A stretch of 64,000 nt of DNA from Pseudorhodobacter turbinis (GCF_005234135.1 NZ_CP039964.1:2348001-2412000); one strand, 5' to 3'. Counted from the first letter of the stretch, positions 1-10,802 are shown. Numbers and translations: made by a program. Notes: generated by a model from the letters alone, not told the origin.

Positions 1-1350
1 CCGGCTGCGCACGGAATTATCCACGCCTAGCACGTCAAACACGTCCTTGCGGATACCCTCATGTACCGATTGCATCTGCTCCAACGTCAGGTCGGGCAGG
101 TCGATCCCTGCTTTTTCGGCCATGGCCACAAGGCTGCCGGTGACGTGATGCGCGTCGCGGAAGGGCATGCCCAGCTCGCGCACCAGCCAGTCGGCCAGAT
201 CCGTCGCGGTGGAAAACCCCGAGGCGGCGGCGGTTTTGAGGTTGTCGCGCAACGCCTCCATATCGCTGACCATGCCGGTCATCGCGGCAAGGCCCAACAT
301 CAGGCTATCGGCGGCGTCAAAGGTTTGTTCCTTATCTTCCTGCATGTCCTTGGAATAGGTCAGCGCCAGCCCCTTCATGATTGTGAACAGCGCCACCGTG
401 GCCCCCAAAATCCGCCCCAGCTTGGAACGCAACAGCTCTGCCGCGTCGGGGTTTTTCTTTTGCGGCATGATCGACGAACCGGTCGTCCATTTGTCCGACA
501 GTTTCACAAAGCGGAACTGGGATGAGGACCATATTACCAGTTCTTCGGCAAAGCGCGACAGGTGCATCGCACAGATCGACGATGCCGACAGGAACTCCAG
601 CGCGAAATCGCGATCCGAGACCGAATCAAGGCTGTTGGCCGTGGGGCGGTCAAAGCCCAAAGCGGCGGCGGTGGCATCACGGTCAATCGGGAAAGAGGTG
701 CCTGCAAGGGCGGCGGCGCCCAAGGGGCATTCGTTCATCCGCGCGCGTGCGTCGATAAACCGCGAGCGGTCACGCGCGAACATTTCGACATAGGCCAGCA
801 TATGATGCCCCCAAGTCACCGGCTGCGCGGTTTGCAGATGGGTAAAGCCGGGCATCACCCAATCGGCGCCGGCCTCGGCCTGCGCCAGAAACGCCTTCAT
901 CAGCGCTTCAAGCCCTGTAATCGCGGCATCACATTGATCGCGCACCCACAGGCGGAAATCGAGCGCCACCTGATCGTTGCGCGAACGCCCCGTGTGAAGG
1001 CGGCCCGCAGGCTCTCCGATGATCTCCTTCAGGCGGGCCTCCACATTCATGTGGATATCTTCCAGCTCGACCCGATAGGGGAAATTTCCGCCCTCGATCT
1101 CTGACAACACCGTGAGAAGGCCTTCACGGATCGCCTCGGCATCACTAGAAGTCACGATACCCTGTGCCGCCAACATTGCCGCATGGGCACGAGAGCCTGC
1201 AATATCTTGCGCGGCCAGACGGCGGTCAAACCCGATAGAGGCGTTGATCGCTTGCATGATCGCGTCATTGCCGCCTTCAAAGCGGCCGCCCCACATGGCA
1301 TTCGCAGGGGCGTTTGCGGGGGAATTTGCGGGTTTGGAAGATTGGGTCAT
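1..1350 (-). CDS. argH: argininosuccinate lyase, 3' end cut by window edge
   Basis: Last step of arginine synthesis in the cytosol: argininosuccinate is split to arginine and fumarate. Reading leftward from the ATG at 1350, the protein begins with a low-complexity [18 protein letters not shown] stretch followed by WGGRFEGG, the usual lyase N-terminus. The fumarase/aspartase superfamily signature [11 protein letters not shown] is encoded near 447-480, about residue 290. Around 450 codons are present, and the last dozen or so residues lie outside the window (it ends in a [16 protein letters not shown] segment typical of the ArgH C-terminus). It is divergent from the thioredoxin gene with only a 27-nt gap, so promoters must overlap. 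Confidence 0.95.
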   Translation of the reverse strand, partial: MTQSSKPANSPANAPANAMWGGRFEGGNDAIMQAINASIGFDRRLAAQDIAGSRAHAAMLAAQGIVTSSDAEAIREGLLTVLSEIEGGNFPYRVELEDIHMNVEARLKEIIGEPAGRLHTGRSRNDQVALDFRLWVRDQCDAAITGLEALMKAFLAQAEAGADWVMPGFTHLQTAQPVTWGHHMLAYVEMFARDRSRFIDARARMNECPLGAAALAGTSFPIDRDATAAALGFDRPTANSLDSVSDRDFALEFLSASSICAMHLSRFAEELVIWSSSQFRFVKLSDKWTTGSSIMPQKKNPDAAELLRSKLGRILGATVALFTIMKGLALTYSKDMQEDKEQTFDAADSLMLGLAAMTGMVSDMEALRDNLKTAAASGFSTATDLADWLVRELGMPFRDAHHVTGSLVAMAEKAGIDLPDLTLEQMQSVHEGIRKDVFDVLGVDNSVRSR

Positions 1351-1377
1351 GGGGCCTGCCTTTGAGGGGAAGAGACT

Positions 1378-1932
1378 ATGCTGCGGAAGATGTTATTTTG
1401 TCTTTATACCGGCTTGATGCTTGGTGCAAACATGGCGCAGGCCGATGTTGTGGCGGCGCAGGCGGTGCTTGCGGGCGATATGCGTAAACTGGCCTTTCAT
1501 GATGCCGCTAAACCCCTGCCGGATATGGGGATGCAGGATCTTGACGGGGCTGACAGGTCGCTGGCGGAATGGGGTGGCCGTTGGGTTGTCTTGAACTTTT
1601 GGGCGACATGGTGCGCGCCTTGCCGCCATGAGATGCCAAGCCTTGAACGTCTGGCCGCAAGTTCGGCGGAAAGCGGCGTGGATGTTGTGACAGTGGCGAC
1701 AGGACGCAACCCGCCCCCTGCCGTAAAGCGGTTTTTTGCCGAGATTGGCGTGGAAAACCTACCGGTCCTGCTTGACCCGAAATCAAAATTGGCGCGGCAG
1801 ATGGGCGTGTTTGGCCTGCCGCTGACCGTGATCCTCAACCCCGAGGGGGAGGAGGTCGCGCGGTTGATCGGCGATGCGGAATGGGACAGCGCGGATGTGC
1901 GGGCCATGCTGGCGGCGCTCACGCAAGATTAA
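1378..1932 (+). CDS. TlpA-family periplasmic thioredoxin-like protein
   Basis: A 184-residue exported thiol-disulfide oxidoreductase. Residues 1-22 form a signal peptide or anchor (hydrophobic [17 protein letters not shown]). The thioredoxin fold carries the active site WCAPC at residues 78-82 inside [10 protein letters not shown], and the cis-proline loop appears as FGLPLT. The family reduces periplasmic cysteines, for example during cytochrome c or oxidase assembly. The gene is divergent from argH, as is common in Rhodobacteraceae. The specific substrate cannot be read from sequence. Its 3' end overlaps the tag gene on the opposite strand by 4 nt. Confidence 0.88.
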   Translation: MLRKMLFCLYTGLMLGANMAQADVVAAQAVLAGDMRKLAFHDAAKPLPDMGMQDLDGADRSLAEWGGRWVVLNFWATWCAPCRHEMPSLERLAASSAESGVDVVTVATGRNPPPAVKRFFAEIGVENLPVLLDPKSKLARQMGVFGLPLTVILNPEGEEVARLIGDAEWDSADVRAMLAALTQD

Positions 1933-2501
1933 GGGCGCGCCATTGCCGCCACCTGTTCGTGGCAAGGGCAGCCGAGGACATGGTCATTCACCATCCCCGT
2001 CGCCTGCATGAAGGCATAAACGATGGTCGGGCCGCAAAAGGTGAAGCCTGCCTTTTTCAAATCCTTTGAAAGCTGCGTGGACAGCGGCGTAAAGCCCGGC
2101 ACCTCGGCCATGCTCTGCCACCGGTTCTGGATCGGGGTGCTGTCGACATAGGCCCACATCCATTTGGCAAACCCCGTTTCCGCCTCGATCTTCAGGTAGG
2201 CGCGGGCGGATTTAATTGTGCCCTCAATCTTGCCACGGTGACGCACGATGCCGGGATTGGCCAAAAGCCGCAGCACATCCTCTTCGCCCCATTCGGCGAT
2301 GATCTCGGGGTGAAAACCTGCAAACGCCTCACGAAAGGCGTCGCGCTTGCGCAGAATCGTGATCCACGACAACCCCGCCTGAAACCCGTCAAGGATGAGT
2401 TTTTCCCACAGCGCGCGGCTGTCCCATTCAGGCACGCCCCATTCGGTATCGTGATAGGCAAGATACATCGGGTCGGTGCCGGGCCATGTGCAACTGGTCA
2501 T
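1929..2501 (-). CDS. tag: DNA-3-methyladenine glycosylase I
   Basis: Base-excision repair enzyme removing 3-methyladenine from alkylated DNA. The protein is 190 residues, the normal Tag length. It opens with MTSCTWPG and has YHDTEWGVP, matching the E. coli enzyme's opening. The zinc-binding set characteristic of Tag is intact: Cys4, His17, and near the C-terminus His174 and Cys178 in HVLGC. The aromatic base-pocket region (GFQAGLSWITIL) is also present. It converges on the thioredoxin gene with a 4-nt overlap, so the two are not one transcript. Confidence 0.93.
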   Translation of the reverse strand: MTSCTWPGTDPMYLAYHDTEWGVPEWDSRALWEKLILDGFQAGLSWITILRKRDAFREAFAGFHPEIIAEWGEEDVLRLLANPGIVRHRGKIEGTIKSARAYLKIEAETGFAKWMWAYVDSTPIQNRWQSMAEVPGFTPLSTQLSKDLKKAGFTFCGPTIVYAFMQATGMVNDHVLGCPCHEQVAAMARP

Positions 2502-2635
2502 TGGGGTGCTTTCGTTAGGGGAGCGGAATTTGTCTAAAATTGGAACAAACCGCGAATTTTTACCAGCCCTTTACTTTAAAGGCGGCATTGTGACGGCTGA
2601 ACAGGGGATTTCCGCCCGGTAGCTGAGGTATAGAT

Positions 2636-3454
2636 ATGGCACTAATTTCACGGATAGATCGGCAGATCGAAGATGAAAGCCCGCTTGCGGCTGTCGTTGC
2701 GGCGCGTGACGCGGATACGATGGATATGGTGCGCCAAGCCATACATGAAAAACGTATCCGCCTTGCCTATCAGCCAGTGGTGTTAGGGTCGGATCCCTCA
2801 CGCACTGCCTTTTATGAAGGATTGGTGCGGGTGATTGACCCGACGGGCCGTGTGATCCCTGCAAAGGATTTCATCCATGCGGTGGAGGCAGATGAACTGG
2901 GGCGCCAGATCGACTGTTTGGCGCTTGACGCCGGATTGACCACGCTCGCGCGTTTCCCGCATGTGCGGGTGTCGGTGAATATGTCGGCGCGCTCGGTCGG
3001 CTATCCGCGCTGGATGCGGATTTTGCGCAAAGGGCTGGCGGCGGACAATACCATCGGCGAGCGGCTGATACTGGAGATTACCGAGACCTCTGCCATGATG
3101 GTGCCGGAACTGGTCGTGGCCTTTATGGATGACCTGCAAACCTTTGGCGTGTCCTTTGCATTGGATGATTTCGGGGCCGGGCAGACTGCTTTCCGCTATT
3201 TCCGGGATTTCTTTTTCGATGTGGTCAAAATCGACGGGCAGTTCATTCGCAACATCCATCGTGATCCGGACAATCAGGCGCTTACCCGTGCGCTGATGTC
3301 GATTGCGAAGCACTTTGAAATGCTGACAGTCGCAGAATCGGTCGAGAGTGTTGAAGATGCCGAATGGCTTCAGGCCGCAGGGATCGATTGTATGCAGGGT
3401 TACCTTTTCGGTGCGCCCACAGTGCGTCCCAAATGGAAAGAGATCACCAAATAG
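2636..3454 (+). CDS. stand-alone EAL-domain c-di-GMP phosphodiesterase
   Basis: A 272-residue cytosolic protein made of a short N-terminal helix and one EAL domain (about residues 38-265). The family hydrolyses cyclic di-GMP to pGpG. The signature is EGL rather than EAL (YEGLVR, Glu at residue 61). The other metal and catalytic positions look intact: SVNMS, EITET, DDFGAG, VVKIDG, AESVES and QGY. Activity is therefore plausible. No GGDEF, sensor or membrane segment is visible, so any regulation must come from partners or expression. It stands alone between tag and phaA. Confidence 0.88.
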   Translation: MALISRIDRQIEDESPLAAVVAARDADTMDMVRQAIHEKRIRLAYQPVVLGSDPSRTAFYEGLVRVIDPTGRVIPAKDFIHAVEADELGRQIDCLALDAGLTTLARFPHVRVSVNMSARSVGYPRWMRILRKGLAADNTIGERLILEITETSAMMVPELVVAFMDDLQTFGVSFALDDFGAGQTAFRYFRDFFFDVVKIDGQFIRNIHRDPDNQALTRALMSIAKHFEMLTVAESVESVEDAEWLQAAGIDCMQGYLFGAPTVRPKWKEITK

Positions 3455-3612
3455 CGCGCAGCCGGATTTCCTTTCCCAAAACCCGGCATATCCATTCCCT
3501 TACGTGAAAACCTTGCTTTTGGGCAGGTTTGGCCTTAGCCATGCTGCAGGGCGGCGAGGGCATTCCTCGTCGGTATTCCGGCAAACGGGCCGGCACAGGG
3601 GAAGGATCAAGC

Positions 3613-4788
3613 ATGACCAATGTTGTAATCGTTTCAGCAGCACGCACTGCCGTAGGCAGCTTTAATGGCGCGTTCGCGAACACACCCGCGCATGAGTTGG
3701 GGGCCGCCGTTATCGCAGAGGTGGTTGCCCGCGCAGGGATCGACAAAGCTGATGTGGATGAAACTATTTTGGGGCAGGTTCTGACTGCGGGTCAGGGCCA
3801 GAACCCGGCGCGTCAGGCGCATATTCTTGCAGGTTTGCCGCAAGAAAGCTCTGCCTGGTCATTGAATCAGGTGTGCGGTTCGGGCTTGCGGGCTGTGGCG
3901 CTTGCAGCCCAGCATATCCAATTGGGTGATGCGTCCATCGTGGTTGCCGGTGGTCAGGAAAATATGTCGATGTCGCCCCATGTCGCAAATCTGCGCCAAG
4001 GCCAAAAGATGGGCGATATGAAGTTCATCGACAGCATGATCAAAGACGGTCTGTGGGACGCGTTCAACAATTACCACATGGGGCAGACCGCCGAAAATGT
4101 TGCCGGTAAGTGGGAAATTGACCGTGCAGAGCAAGACGTCTTTGCTGTGGCCAGCCAGAATAAGGCCGAAGCCGCGCAAAAAGAGGGGCGCTTCAAGGAT
4201 GAGATTGTTCCCTTCACCATCAAGGGCCGCAAGGGCGATACCGTCGTTGATGCCGATGAATATATCCGTCACGGCGCAACGATCGAGGCCATGCAAAAGC
4301 TGCGCCCAGCCTTCACCAAGGATGGCAGCGTGACGGCAGCAAATGCGTCGGGTCTTAATGATGGCGCTGCTGCTGTTTTGCTGATGACGGAAGAAGAGGC
4401 AAAGAAACGCGGCCTGACACCGCTGGCCCGAATCGCGTCTTATGCCACGGCGGGTCTTGATCCGGCGATCATGGGCGCTGGTCCGATTTACGCCAGCCGC
4501 AAGGCATTGGACAAGGCTGGCTGGTCGGCGTCCGATCTTGATCTCGTCGAGGCGAATGAAGCCTTCGCGGCCCAGGCCTGTGCTGTGAACAAAGAAATGG
4601 GCTGGAACCTCGACATTGTGAACGTGAACGGCGGGGCGATTGCGATTGGTCACCCGATTGGCGCTTCGGGTGCGCGAATCCTGAACACCTTGTTGTTCGA
4701 GATGAAGCGGCGCGATGCGAAGAAGGGCCTTGCCACTTTGTGCATCGGTGGCGGCATGGGCGTTGCAATGTGCCTTGAGCGGCCATAA
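3613..4788 (+). CDS. phaA: acetyl-CoA acetyltransferase (beta-ketothiolase)
   Basis: Condenses two acetyl-CoA to acetoacetyl-CoA, the first step of polyhydroxybutyrate synthesis. The start at 3613 ([15 protein letters not shown]) gives 391 residues, the standard PhaA length; an in-frame extension to 3529 lacks family similarity. The nucleophile Cys88 lies in NQVCGSG. The C-terminal catalytic motifs GHPIGASG and LCIGGGMG are present. phaB follows after 105 nt, the usual PHB pathway order. The polymerase phaC is not in this window. Confidence 0.96.
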   Translation: MTNVVIVSAARTAVGSFNGAFANTPAHELGAAVIAEVVARAGIDKADVDETILGQVLTAGQGQNPARQAHILAGLPQESSAWSLNQVCGSGLRAVALAAQHIQLGDASIVVAGGQENMSMSPHVANLRQGQKMGDMKFIDSMIKDGLWDAFNNYHMGQTAENVAGKWEIDRAEQDVFAVASQNKAEAAQKEGRFKDEIVPFTIKGRKGDTVVDADEYIRHGATIEAMQKLRPAFTKDGSVTAANASGLNDGAAAVLLMTEEEAKKRGLTPLARIASYATAGLDPAIMGAGPIYASRKALDKAGWSASDLDLVEANEAFAAQACAVNKEMGWNLDIVNVNGGAIAIGHPIGASGARILNTLLFEMKRRDAKKGLATLCIGGGMGVAMCLERP

Positions 4789-4893
4789 CATCAGCTTAAT
4801 CATTAATAATGGTAAAAATACGGGCGCAACATTGTTGCGCCCCATGCACTTTCTGGATAACACTTGGTAAAATAACAATGTGGAGGAGGTCAT

Positions 4894-5619
4894 ATGTCAA
4901 AGGTTGCTGTTGTCACTGGGGGAACGCGTGGGATCGGGGCTGCAATTTCGGTCGCGCTTAAGGCTGCAGGCTATACCGTTGCTGCAAATTATGCGGGCAA
5001 TGATGAGGCCGCGGCACAGTTCACCGCAAAGACCGGGATCAAAGCCTACAAATGGTCGGTTGCCGATTACGACGCCTGCACCGCCGGTCTGGCCAAGGTA
5101 GAGGCCGAGCTTGGTCCGATTGCCGTTCTGGTTAACAACGCCGGCATCACCCGCGATGCGATGTTCCACAAAATGACGCCTCAGCAGTGGAAAGAGGTGA
5201 TCGACACCAATCTTTCCGGTGTATTCAACATGACGCATCCCATTTGGGGCGGGATGCGCGACCGGAAATTTGGCCGTGTTATCAACATCTCGTCCATTAA
5301 CGGCCAAAAAGGGCAGGCCGGTCAGGCCAATTACTCTGCCGCGAAGGCGGGGGATCTGGGGATGACCAAAGCACTGGCCCAAGAGGGTGCGCGCGCGGGG
5401 ATCACTGTGAATGCCATTTGCCCCGGCTATATCGGCACCGAAATGGTTCGCGCCATTGACGAAAAAGTTCTGAAAGAGCGGATTATCCCGCAAATCCCCG
5501 TTGGGCGTTTGGGGGAACCGGAAGAGATTGCGCGCTGTGTGGTTTTCCTTGCCTCGGATGATGCGGGCTTTATCACCGGCTCCACGATCAGTGCGAATGG
5601 CGGGCAATACTTCGTCTAA
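4894..5619 (+). CDS. phaB: acetoacetyl-CoA reductase
   Basis: NADPH-dependent reduction of acetoacetyl-CoA to (R)-3-hydroxybutyryl-CoA for PHB synthesis. It is a 241-residue short-chain dehydrogenase with the cofactor motif TGGTRGIG near the N-terminus, the NNAGI motif, a catalytic Ser in ISSING, and the YSAAK Tyr/Lys pair. A strong ribosome site, GGAGGAGG, lies at about 4880-4887 before ATG 4894. The gene ends in a convincing terminator at 5639-5670. It is paired with phaA upstream. Confidence 0.96.
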   Translation: MSKVAVVTGGTRGIGAAISVALKAAGYTVAANYAGNDEAAAQFTAKTGIKAYKWSVADYDACTAGLAKVEAELGPIAVLVNNAGITRDAMFHKMTPQQWKEVIDTNLSGVFNMTHPIWGGMRDRKFGRVINISSINGQKGQAGQANYSAAKAGDLGMTKALAQEGARAGITVNAICPGYIGTEMVRAIDEKVLKERIIPQIPVGRLGEPEEIARCVVFLASDDAGFITGSTISANGGQYFV

Positions 5620-5638
5620 CGCCGCTACCTGACACGAC

Positions 5639-5670
5639 AAGGGGCTGGCATTTTGTCGGCCCCTTTTTCA
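5639..5670 (+). terminator. rho-independent terminator of phaAB
   Basis: AAGGGGC at 5639-5645 pairs with GCCCCTT at 5659-5665, with a 13-nt loop followed by a T run. It lies 20 nt after the phaB stop and argues that the downstream transporter is a separate unit. Confidence 0.8.
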
Positions 5671-5717
5671 TTATGGCCCAGATTTTGGCCCGCAACGCGA
5701 TAAGCAGGTTCCCGAAG

Positions 5718-6581
5718 ATGACACGCAACAAGGCCACGGCCATCGGGTTTACTGCGGTTCTGATGTGGGCGCTTCTGGCGCTTTTCACCATCGGTTCTGC
5801 TCCGACGCCTCCGTTCCTGCTTTCTGCGATGTGTTTTGGCATTGGTGGGGTGATTGGTCTGGTCTGGACTGTGCGTGGTGCGGGCCTGGGGGTATTGGCT
5901 AAGGTTGACTGGAAGGTCTATGCCTTTGGCACGCTTGGGCTTTTCGGGTATCACTTCTTCTATTTCACGGCGTTTCGCTGGGGCCCCAATGCCTCTACCG
6001 GGCTGATTGCCTATCTTTGGCCGCTGTTTATTGTGCTGTTGTCAGGGCTTTTGCCCGGCGAAAATTTGCGTAAGGGCCATGTTCTGGGCGCGGTTATTGC
6101 ATTGGTCGGGGCTGGGGTGATTGTGGTCACGGCTGATGGCGGCGCGGCGGGTGCCTCGCTCCCGGCGTTGGGGCTAGCGTTTTTATGCGCGCTGACGTGG
6201 TCGTGCTATTCAGTCGCCTCGCGCTATTTCGGGGCGGTCCCGACCGAGAGCGTCACCGTCTTTTGCCTTGCCACCGCTGTGTTGTCGCTGCTCGCCCATT
6301 TGGGGTTGGAGCAGAGCGTCTGGCCTGAGGGCGCAATGGGTTGGGCATCGGTTCTGGCATTGGGTTTGGGGTCGGTGGGGGCCGCATTTTTTACCTGGGA
6401 TATGAGGATGAAGCAGGGCGATATACAGCTTCTTGGCGTGGCATCCTATGCGGCGCCCTTGCTGTCTACGCTGGTGCTTGTTCTTGCGGGGGTGGCAGAG
6501 GCGACGTGGTCACTTGCACTGGCCACAGTGCTTATCACGTCCGGCGCGGCACTGGCGGCTTACGCCAGCGCCGCGCGTTAG
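5718..6581 (+). CDS. EamA/DMT-family transporter (YddG-like exporter)
   Basis: An inner-membrane protein of 287 residues with about ten hydrophobic segments in two EamA repeats, the drug/metabolite transporter architecture. It resembles the YddG aromatic amino acid exporter subgroup (start MTRNKATAIGFTAVLMWALL). I chose ATG 5718 because the earlier in-frame ATG at 5673 lies directly against the phaB terminator and would add a hydrophilic extension unlike the family. The substrate is inferred only from subgroup resemblance. Confidence 0.82.
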   Translation: MTRNKATAIGFTAVLMWALLALFTIGSAPTPPFLLSAMCFGIGGVIGLVWTVRGAGLGVLAKVDWKVYAFGTLGLFGYHFFYFTAFRWGPNASTGLIAYLWPLFIVLLSGLLPGENLRKGHVLGAVIALVGAGVIVVTADGGAAGASLPALGLAFLCALTWSCYSVASRYFGAVPTESVTVFCLATAVLSLLAHLGLEQSVWPEGAMGWASVLALGLGSVGAAFFTWDMRMKQGDIQLLGVASYAAPLLSTLVLVLAGVAEATWSLALATVLITSGAALAAYASAAR

Positions 6582-6610
6582 GGCGGCTTTTTCAAAAACC
6601 GCTGCGGGGC

Positions 6611-6775
6611 TTATTGCGCCAGACGGGCAATTTCTTCTTTCAGCCTGAGCTTTTGTTTTTTCAATTCGGCAATCTTCAGGGTATTGGTAGCGGGGCTACG
6701 TTGTTCCTTTTCAACCATAGACGAAAGGTTCTCATGCTTGCGGTTCAATTCCTGCAAATGCGAAGCGATAGTCAT
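6611..6775 (-). CDS. small YdcH/DUF465-family protein
   Basis: A 54-residue basic, mostly helical protein (MTIASHLQELNRKHENLSSMV, then a KIAELKKQKLRLKEEI coiled coil). It matches the DUF465/YdcH family of small alphaproteobacterial proteins, whose function is unknown. ATG 6775 is preceded by a strong AGGAGG ribosome site about 6 nt upstream. Longer in-frame extensions lack this. It converges on the transporter gene. Confidence 0.82.
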   Translation of the reverse strand: MTIASHLQELNRKHENLSSMVEKEQRSPATNTLKIAELKKQKLRLKEEIARLAQ

Positions 6776-7008
6776 CTGTATCCTCCTAAGATCGGTTGCC
6801 GTCACATCAGTGCAACACAACTTGCATGCGTTGTCACGAGAAACCGGAGGCCTGCGGCGGTGGATTGCTGACAATTAAGTGAAACTTATGAATTTCCTGC
6901 GGGACAGGGTGCACTGATGCTTGCGGCATTGTGCCGCGTGCAAAGGCCGTATCGAGGGAAATATGGCAAAGGCCGCGCCCGGATCACACAACCACCGCCA
7001 GCTGTTTT

Positions 7009-7224
7009 TCACTGCCCTGTCGGGATATTATTATCGGCAAGGACGGCGCGCGCGATGAATAAATCCTTGTCGCCGACCATCAACCGGCGGGGCAAGATTC
7101 CCATGGAACCATCAAGTACGCTCATATGGACGTCCAGTTCAAACGTCTCTATACCTTCGCCCTGCAAGATGGCGGTGGCCCATGGGATGATCGTGGGGTC
7201 AGTGGTGCGTAAAAGCTCTTTCAT
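7009..7224 (-). CDS. DUF2007-family small protein
   Basis: A 71-residue protein starting MKELLRTTDPTIIPWATAIL and containing the hallmark DVHMSVLDGSMGILPRRLMV stretch. This matches the DUF2007 (putative signal-transducing, PII-like fold) family common in alphaproteobacteria; the role is unknown. GGAGG lies almost directly against the ATG, an unusually short spacing, but upstream in-frame codons are not conserved-looking. It is divergent from the polyprenyl synthase gene with an 84-nt gap. Confidence 0.8.
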   Translation of the reverse strand: MKELLRTTDPTIIPWATAILQGEGIETFELDVHMSVLDGSMGILPRRLMVGDKDLFIARAVLADNNIPTGQ

Positions 7225-7308
7225 ACCTCCGACATAGCCGTTAGGCCGTGAACTGTCGAGGTCGTTGATCAAGCTGTTGGCGAGACCGGAATAAAGGCGG
7301 AGTGGAAG

Positions 7309-8301
7309 ATGGATCGGGATGTGTTGAAGCCGCAAGATCAGTTGGCCGCATGGCTGGCGGCGGATATGGCGGAGGTGAATGCGCTTATCCGCACCCGCAT
7401 GGCATCTGAGCATGCGCCACGCATCCCTGAGGTGACGGCCCATCTGGTAGAGGCGGGCGGCAAGCGTTTGCGCCCGATGCTGACTTTGGCTGCGGCACGT
7501 CTGTGCGGTTATGACGGGCCGTATCATGTACATCTGGCGGCGACGGTGGAATTTATCCATACCGCGACTTTGTTACATGATGATGTGGTGGACGAAAGCG
7601 CGCAACGGCGCGGGCGGCCCACTGCCAACCTGTTGTGGGATAACAAATCCTCGGTTCTGGTCGGCGATTACCTTTTGTCGCGCAGCTTTCAGTTGATGGT
7701 GGAGACCGGCTCTTTGCGGGTGCTGGATATTTTGGCCAATGCATCGGCGACGATCGCAGAGGGCGAGGTGCTACAGCTGACCGCAGCGCAGGATCTTGCC
7801 ACGACCGAGGCCACATATCTGCAAGTGATCCGCGGCAAAACGGCGGCTCTTTTCTCGGCGGCGACGGAGGTGGGCGGCGTTATTGCAGGCGCATCCGAAG
7901 ATCAGGTCAGCGCTTTGTTTGCCTATGGGGATGCCTTGGGCATTGCCTTTCAGATCGTGGACGACCTGCTGGATTATGGCGGCACCGAGGCGACCGGCAA
8001 GAATCTGGGCGATGATTTCCGTGAACGCAAGCTGACGCTGCCGGTTATCAAGGCCGTGGCCTTGGCCGATGACGAGGAGCGCGCCTTTTGGCAGCGCACC
8101 ATCGCCAAAGGCAAGCAACAAGAGGGCGATCTGGCGCAGGCGATGGCGATCATGGCCCGCCACGGCGCGATGGATGCGGCCCGTCAGGATGCGCTCGACT
8201 GGGTAGCAAAGGCCAAAACGGCGCTGGAGGTTCTGCCCGAACATCCCTTGCGCGATATGCTGACCGGCCTTGCGGATTACGTGGTGTCGCGGATCAATTG
8301 A
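7309..8301 (+). CDS. ispB: polyprenyl (octa/decaprenyl) diphosphate synthase
   Basis: Chain-elongating trans-prenyltransferase that makes the ubiquinone side chain from isopentenyl diphosphate and an allylic primer. It is 330 residues. The first aspartate-rich motif is LLHDDVVD at about residues 88-95 and the second is VDDLLDYGG near residue 222. The GGKRLRP basic motif is near residue 50. The exact product length cannot be read from sequence. It converges on ispE with an 8-nt overlap of coding ends, so two isoprenoid genes face each other. Confidence 0.9.
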   Translation: MDRDVLKPQDQLAAWLAADMAEVNALIRTRMASEHAPRIPEVTAHLVEAGGKRLRPMLTLAAARLCGYDGPYHVHLAATVEFIHTATLLHDDVVDESAQRRGRPTANLLWDNKSSVLVGDYLLSRSFQLMVETGSLRVLDILANASATIAEGEVLQLTAAQDLATTEATYLQVIRGKTAALFSAATEVGGVIAGASEDQVSALFAYGDALGIAFQIVDDLLDYGGTEATGKNLGDDFRERKLTLPVIKAVALADDEERAFWQRTIAKGKQQEGDLAQAMAIMARHGAMDAARQDALDWVAKAKTALEVLPEHPLRDMLTGLADYVVSRIN

Positions 8302-9118
8302 CCTTACCTGCCGCCGCCCACCAGTCGGGCGTTTCAGCCGCAATCTGCGCTTGGGCGGCCTTGGCGCTGTAGCCATCGGGTAAAAACAGTGCAAAGCACG
8401 TCGCGCCCGATCCCGACATCCCTGCAAACAAACAGTTGCTTGCACGCAAGCGGTGCAGCACCGCGTCGATTTCAGGGGCAAGCTGCATGGCGGGGGCTGC
8501 AAGATCATTGCGCTGCCGGGCCAGCCAGCCCGCGAAATTCGCGGCGTCGGGCCAATCGGGCAGCACCTCGGGCATTGGCGGGTGTGCCTTTTGCGTCAGG
8601 GCCTTGAAGATGGCGGGCGTGGATACGCTAACCCCGGGATTGACCAGAAGAATATCCAATGCGGGCAGGGTTGGCAGGGGAGATATCCGGTCCCCTATGC
8701 CTTGCAAACGCAAGGGTTTCCCATGCACACAGGCCGGAACATCCGCACCCAAAGCGGCCACGTCTTGTGGTAGTGGGACATCCCACAGCCGCGACAACGC
8801 TCGCAAAGCTGCCGCCGCATCGGCCGATCCCCCCCCGATACCAGAGGCCACGGGCAGGTTTTTCGTTAGGGTGATCCTGGCCTTGCGCTGCGGGCCTAGA
8901 AACCGCGCAGCCTGCAGCACAAGGTTGTCATCCCCTTCCAGTCCCGCCGCAAAAGGGCCGTCAACCCTAAGGCTTAAGCCGCTTGCGGGGGATGCTGTGA
9001 TCTGGTCGCCGATATCGGCAAAGACCACGAGACTGTCGAGCAGGTGATAGCCGTCTGATCGCTGCCCCGTCACATGCAGCGTCAGGTTGATCTTGGCAGG
9101 GGCCGTCTCAGTTATCAT
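8294..9118 (-). CDS. ispE: 4-diphosphocytidyl-2-C-methyl-D-erythritol kinase
   Basis: ATP-dependent GHMP kinase of the non-mevalonate isoprenoid pathway. It starts [20 protein letters not shown] at ATG 9118, the classic IspE opening, and is 274 residues. The GHMP ATP loop [14 protein letters not shown] is clear, and the C-terminal [11 protein letters not shown] motif is present. The start overlaps the end of the upstream TPR gene by 11 nt, so the two are probably cotranscribed. A longer in-frame extension upstream lies inside the TPR gene and is not used. Confidence 0.93.
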   Translation of the reverse strand: MITETAPAKINLTLHVTGQRSDGYHLLDSLVVFADIGDQITASPASGLSLRVDGPFAAGLEGDDNLVLQAARFLGPQRKARITLTKNLPVASGIGGGSADAAAALRALSRLWDVPLPQDVAALGADVPACVHGKPLRLQGIGDRISPLPTLPALDILLVNPGVSVSTPAIFKALTQKAHPPMPEVLPDWPDAANFAGWLARQRNDLAAPAMQLAPEIDAVLHRLRASNCLFAGMSGSGATCFALFLPDGYSAKAAQAQIAAETPDWWAAAGKVN

Positions 9119-10802
9119 CGGTCGCCAGTGGTTTTGCGCCTTCCTCGGCCAGAACCGCATCAAGACCGATCTCCAGCTTGCGGCGCAGACGCGTTGCAAG
9201 CTCTTCCTCGGGGTTGAAGGACAGCGCGCGCCGCCATTGGAAGTTCGCCTCCAGCTTGCGGCCCACGGCCCAGTACACATCACCCAAATGGTCGGTTACG
9301 GTCGCATCGACCGGCTCCAGCACCGAGGCGCGTTCCATCGGTATCACTGCATCTTCATAGCGGCCGGCAAGGAAATACCCCCAGGCCAGACTGTCGATGA
9401 TATAGCCGCTGCCGGGTCGCTGGATGACAGCGCGCTCGATCATCTCCAGCGCCTCGTCGTAATTCTCCCCCCGCTCCAGAAAGCTGTAGCCAAGGTAGTT
9501 CAAGACCAGCGGTTGTTCGGGCTGCAAGCTAAGCGCCATACGGAAATCCGCCTCGGCACGATCCCAAAGCTTCTGGCGTTCCAGCGTGATGGCGCGGGAA
9601 TAATAGACCGCCCAATATCCGGCAACGGGTGGCTGGGGGATAAGGTCCACGGCGGCGTCATAGGCGGCGGAGGCCTCTTCCCAACGTTTGGCACCGCTCA
9701 GCATATCCGCAAGCGCCAGACGTAGGGGCAACTGTTCGGGATAGGCGCGGATTTGGGTGTTGAGCACCTCAAGCGCCGCATCCAGCTTGTCAGAGCCTTT
9801 CAATGCCCGCGCACGGCCGATTTCAGCAGCCAGAAAGCTGCCGCCTGTTTGAGGCACAGCGGCATAGGCTTCGGTTGCCAGCGTAAACTGTTTCTGGTTT
9901 TCCAGCATCGCTCCCGCCAGCAAGATCGCCTCGCTGTGGTCGGGGCGCAAGTAGGCGGCAACGCGGGCGTATTGCAGGGTAAAGGCATCCGAGGCCTCGC
10001 CGTTCAGGGCCAGCGCAAGGGTAAAGAACACCTCGCCCAGACCGTCGGTGACGTTGCGCACGATGTCATATGGCACCGTCTCGCCTGCCACCAGTTTTGC
10101 GCGCAGGGCTTTAAGCTCGGGGTCGCTGTCATTGCCAAGGGCTTTGTCCAGCAGGGCAATCGCATCCTCGTTCCGCTCTAGCTGGCTCAGGATCTGGATA
10201 TGCGCCAGAACCCCGCGCCGCATCACATTGATGGTGCCTGCCGCCTCGCCAGACAGGATGCTCTCGGCGGTCTCGTAGTCCCCGACCGAGGCGAGGGCCA
10301 GCGATTTGTGAAACAATCCAAAGGCTTGCATGCCGTCGGTCTTTGCAAGCGTGTCAAACTCTGCCAGCGCTTCGGACATTTTGCCGGCGCCAAGCTCTGC
10401 CCAGGCATTGACCAGCCCGTCCAGCAAGCGCGCGCCGGAGTTTTCGGATTGTGCGGTTTCTTGCAGGGCCGCGTAATCGCCGCGCTTGGCTTGATCCGCG
10501 ATCAAGACCAGATTGGCCGTGGGCGATGTTGCACCGGTTGACTGCAGCTGTTGCGCCACGGCCAAGGCCGCCGCCATATTGCCAGCGCCCAGCTGGGCGG
10601 CAATCGCGCCCTCCATCAGCCAGACATCTTGGGGGGAGGCGATAAGCGCGCGGGTGAACCAATGCGCCGCCTCGCGGTAGTCATCACTTGCCCCCGCCAC
10701 ACGCGCCGCCAGATAGGCCCCGCTGTCGATATTCTCGGCCTGCACGATTGCGGGCTGCGCGGATAGGGCGAGCAAGACGGCGATAACGGGGCGAAACTTC
10801 AT
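9108..10802 (-). CDS. exported TPR-repeat protein
   Basis: A 564-residue protein with a signal peptide ([22 protein letters not shown]) followed by tetratricopeptide-like helices over most of its length. Clear units lie near the C-terminus ([25 protein letters not shown] and the following [20 protein letters not shown] units are recognisable in parts). Such proteins act as periplasmic or outer-membrane-associated scaffolds. GGAGG lies about 8 nt before ATG 10802; the TTG codon just before it is less likely to start. It is coupled to ispE by overlap, an arrangement often seen in Rhodobacteraceae. Its function is unknown. Confidence 0.82.
   Translation of the reverse strand: MKFRPVIAVLLALSAQPAIVQAENIDSGAYLAARVAGASDDYREAAHWFTRALIASPQDVWLMEGAIAAQLGAGNMAAALAVAQQLQSTGATSPTANLVLIADQAKRGDYAALQETAQSENSGARLLDGLVNAWAELGAGKMSEALAEFDTLAKTDGMQAFGLFHKSLALASVGDYETAESILSGEAAGTINVMRRGVLAHIQILSQLERNEDAIALLDKALGNDSDPELKALRAKLVAGETVPYDIVRNVTDGLGEVFFTLALALNGEASDAFTLQYARVAAYLRPDHSEAILLAGAMLENQKQFTLATEAYAAVPQTGGSFLAAEIGRARALKGSDKLDAALEVLNTQIRAYPEQLPLRLALADMLSGAKRWEEASAAYDAAVDLIPQPPVAGYWAVYYSRAITLERQKLWDRAEADFRMALSLQPEQPLVLNYLGYSFLERGENYDEALEMIERAVIQRPGSGYIIDSLAWGYFLAGRYEDAVIPMERASVLEPVDATVTDHLGDVYWAVGRKLEANFQWRRALSFNPEEELATRLRRKLEIGLDAVLAEEGAKPLATDDN

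Noticed and set aside
8294-9283. Longer ispE start inside the TPR gene
   Set aside because: The conserved IspE N-terminus begins at ATG 9118, and the extension matches no family and lies in another gene.
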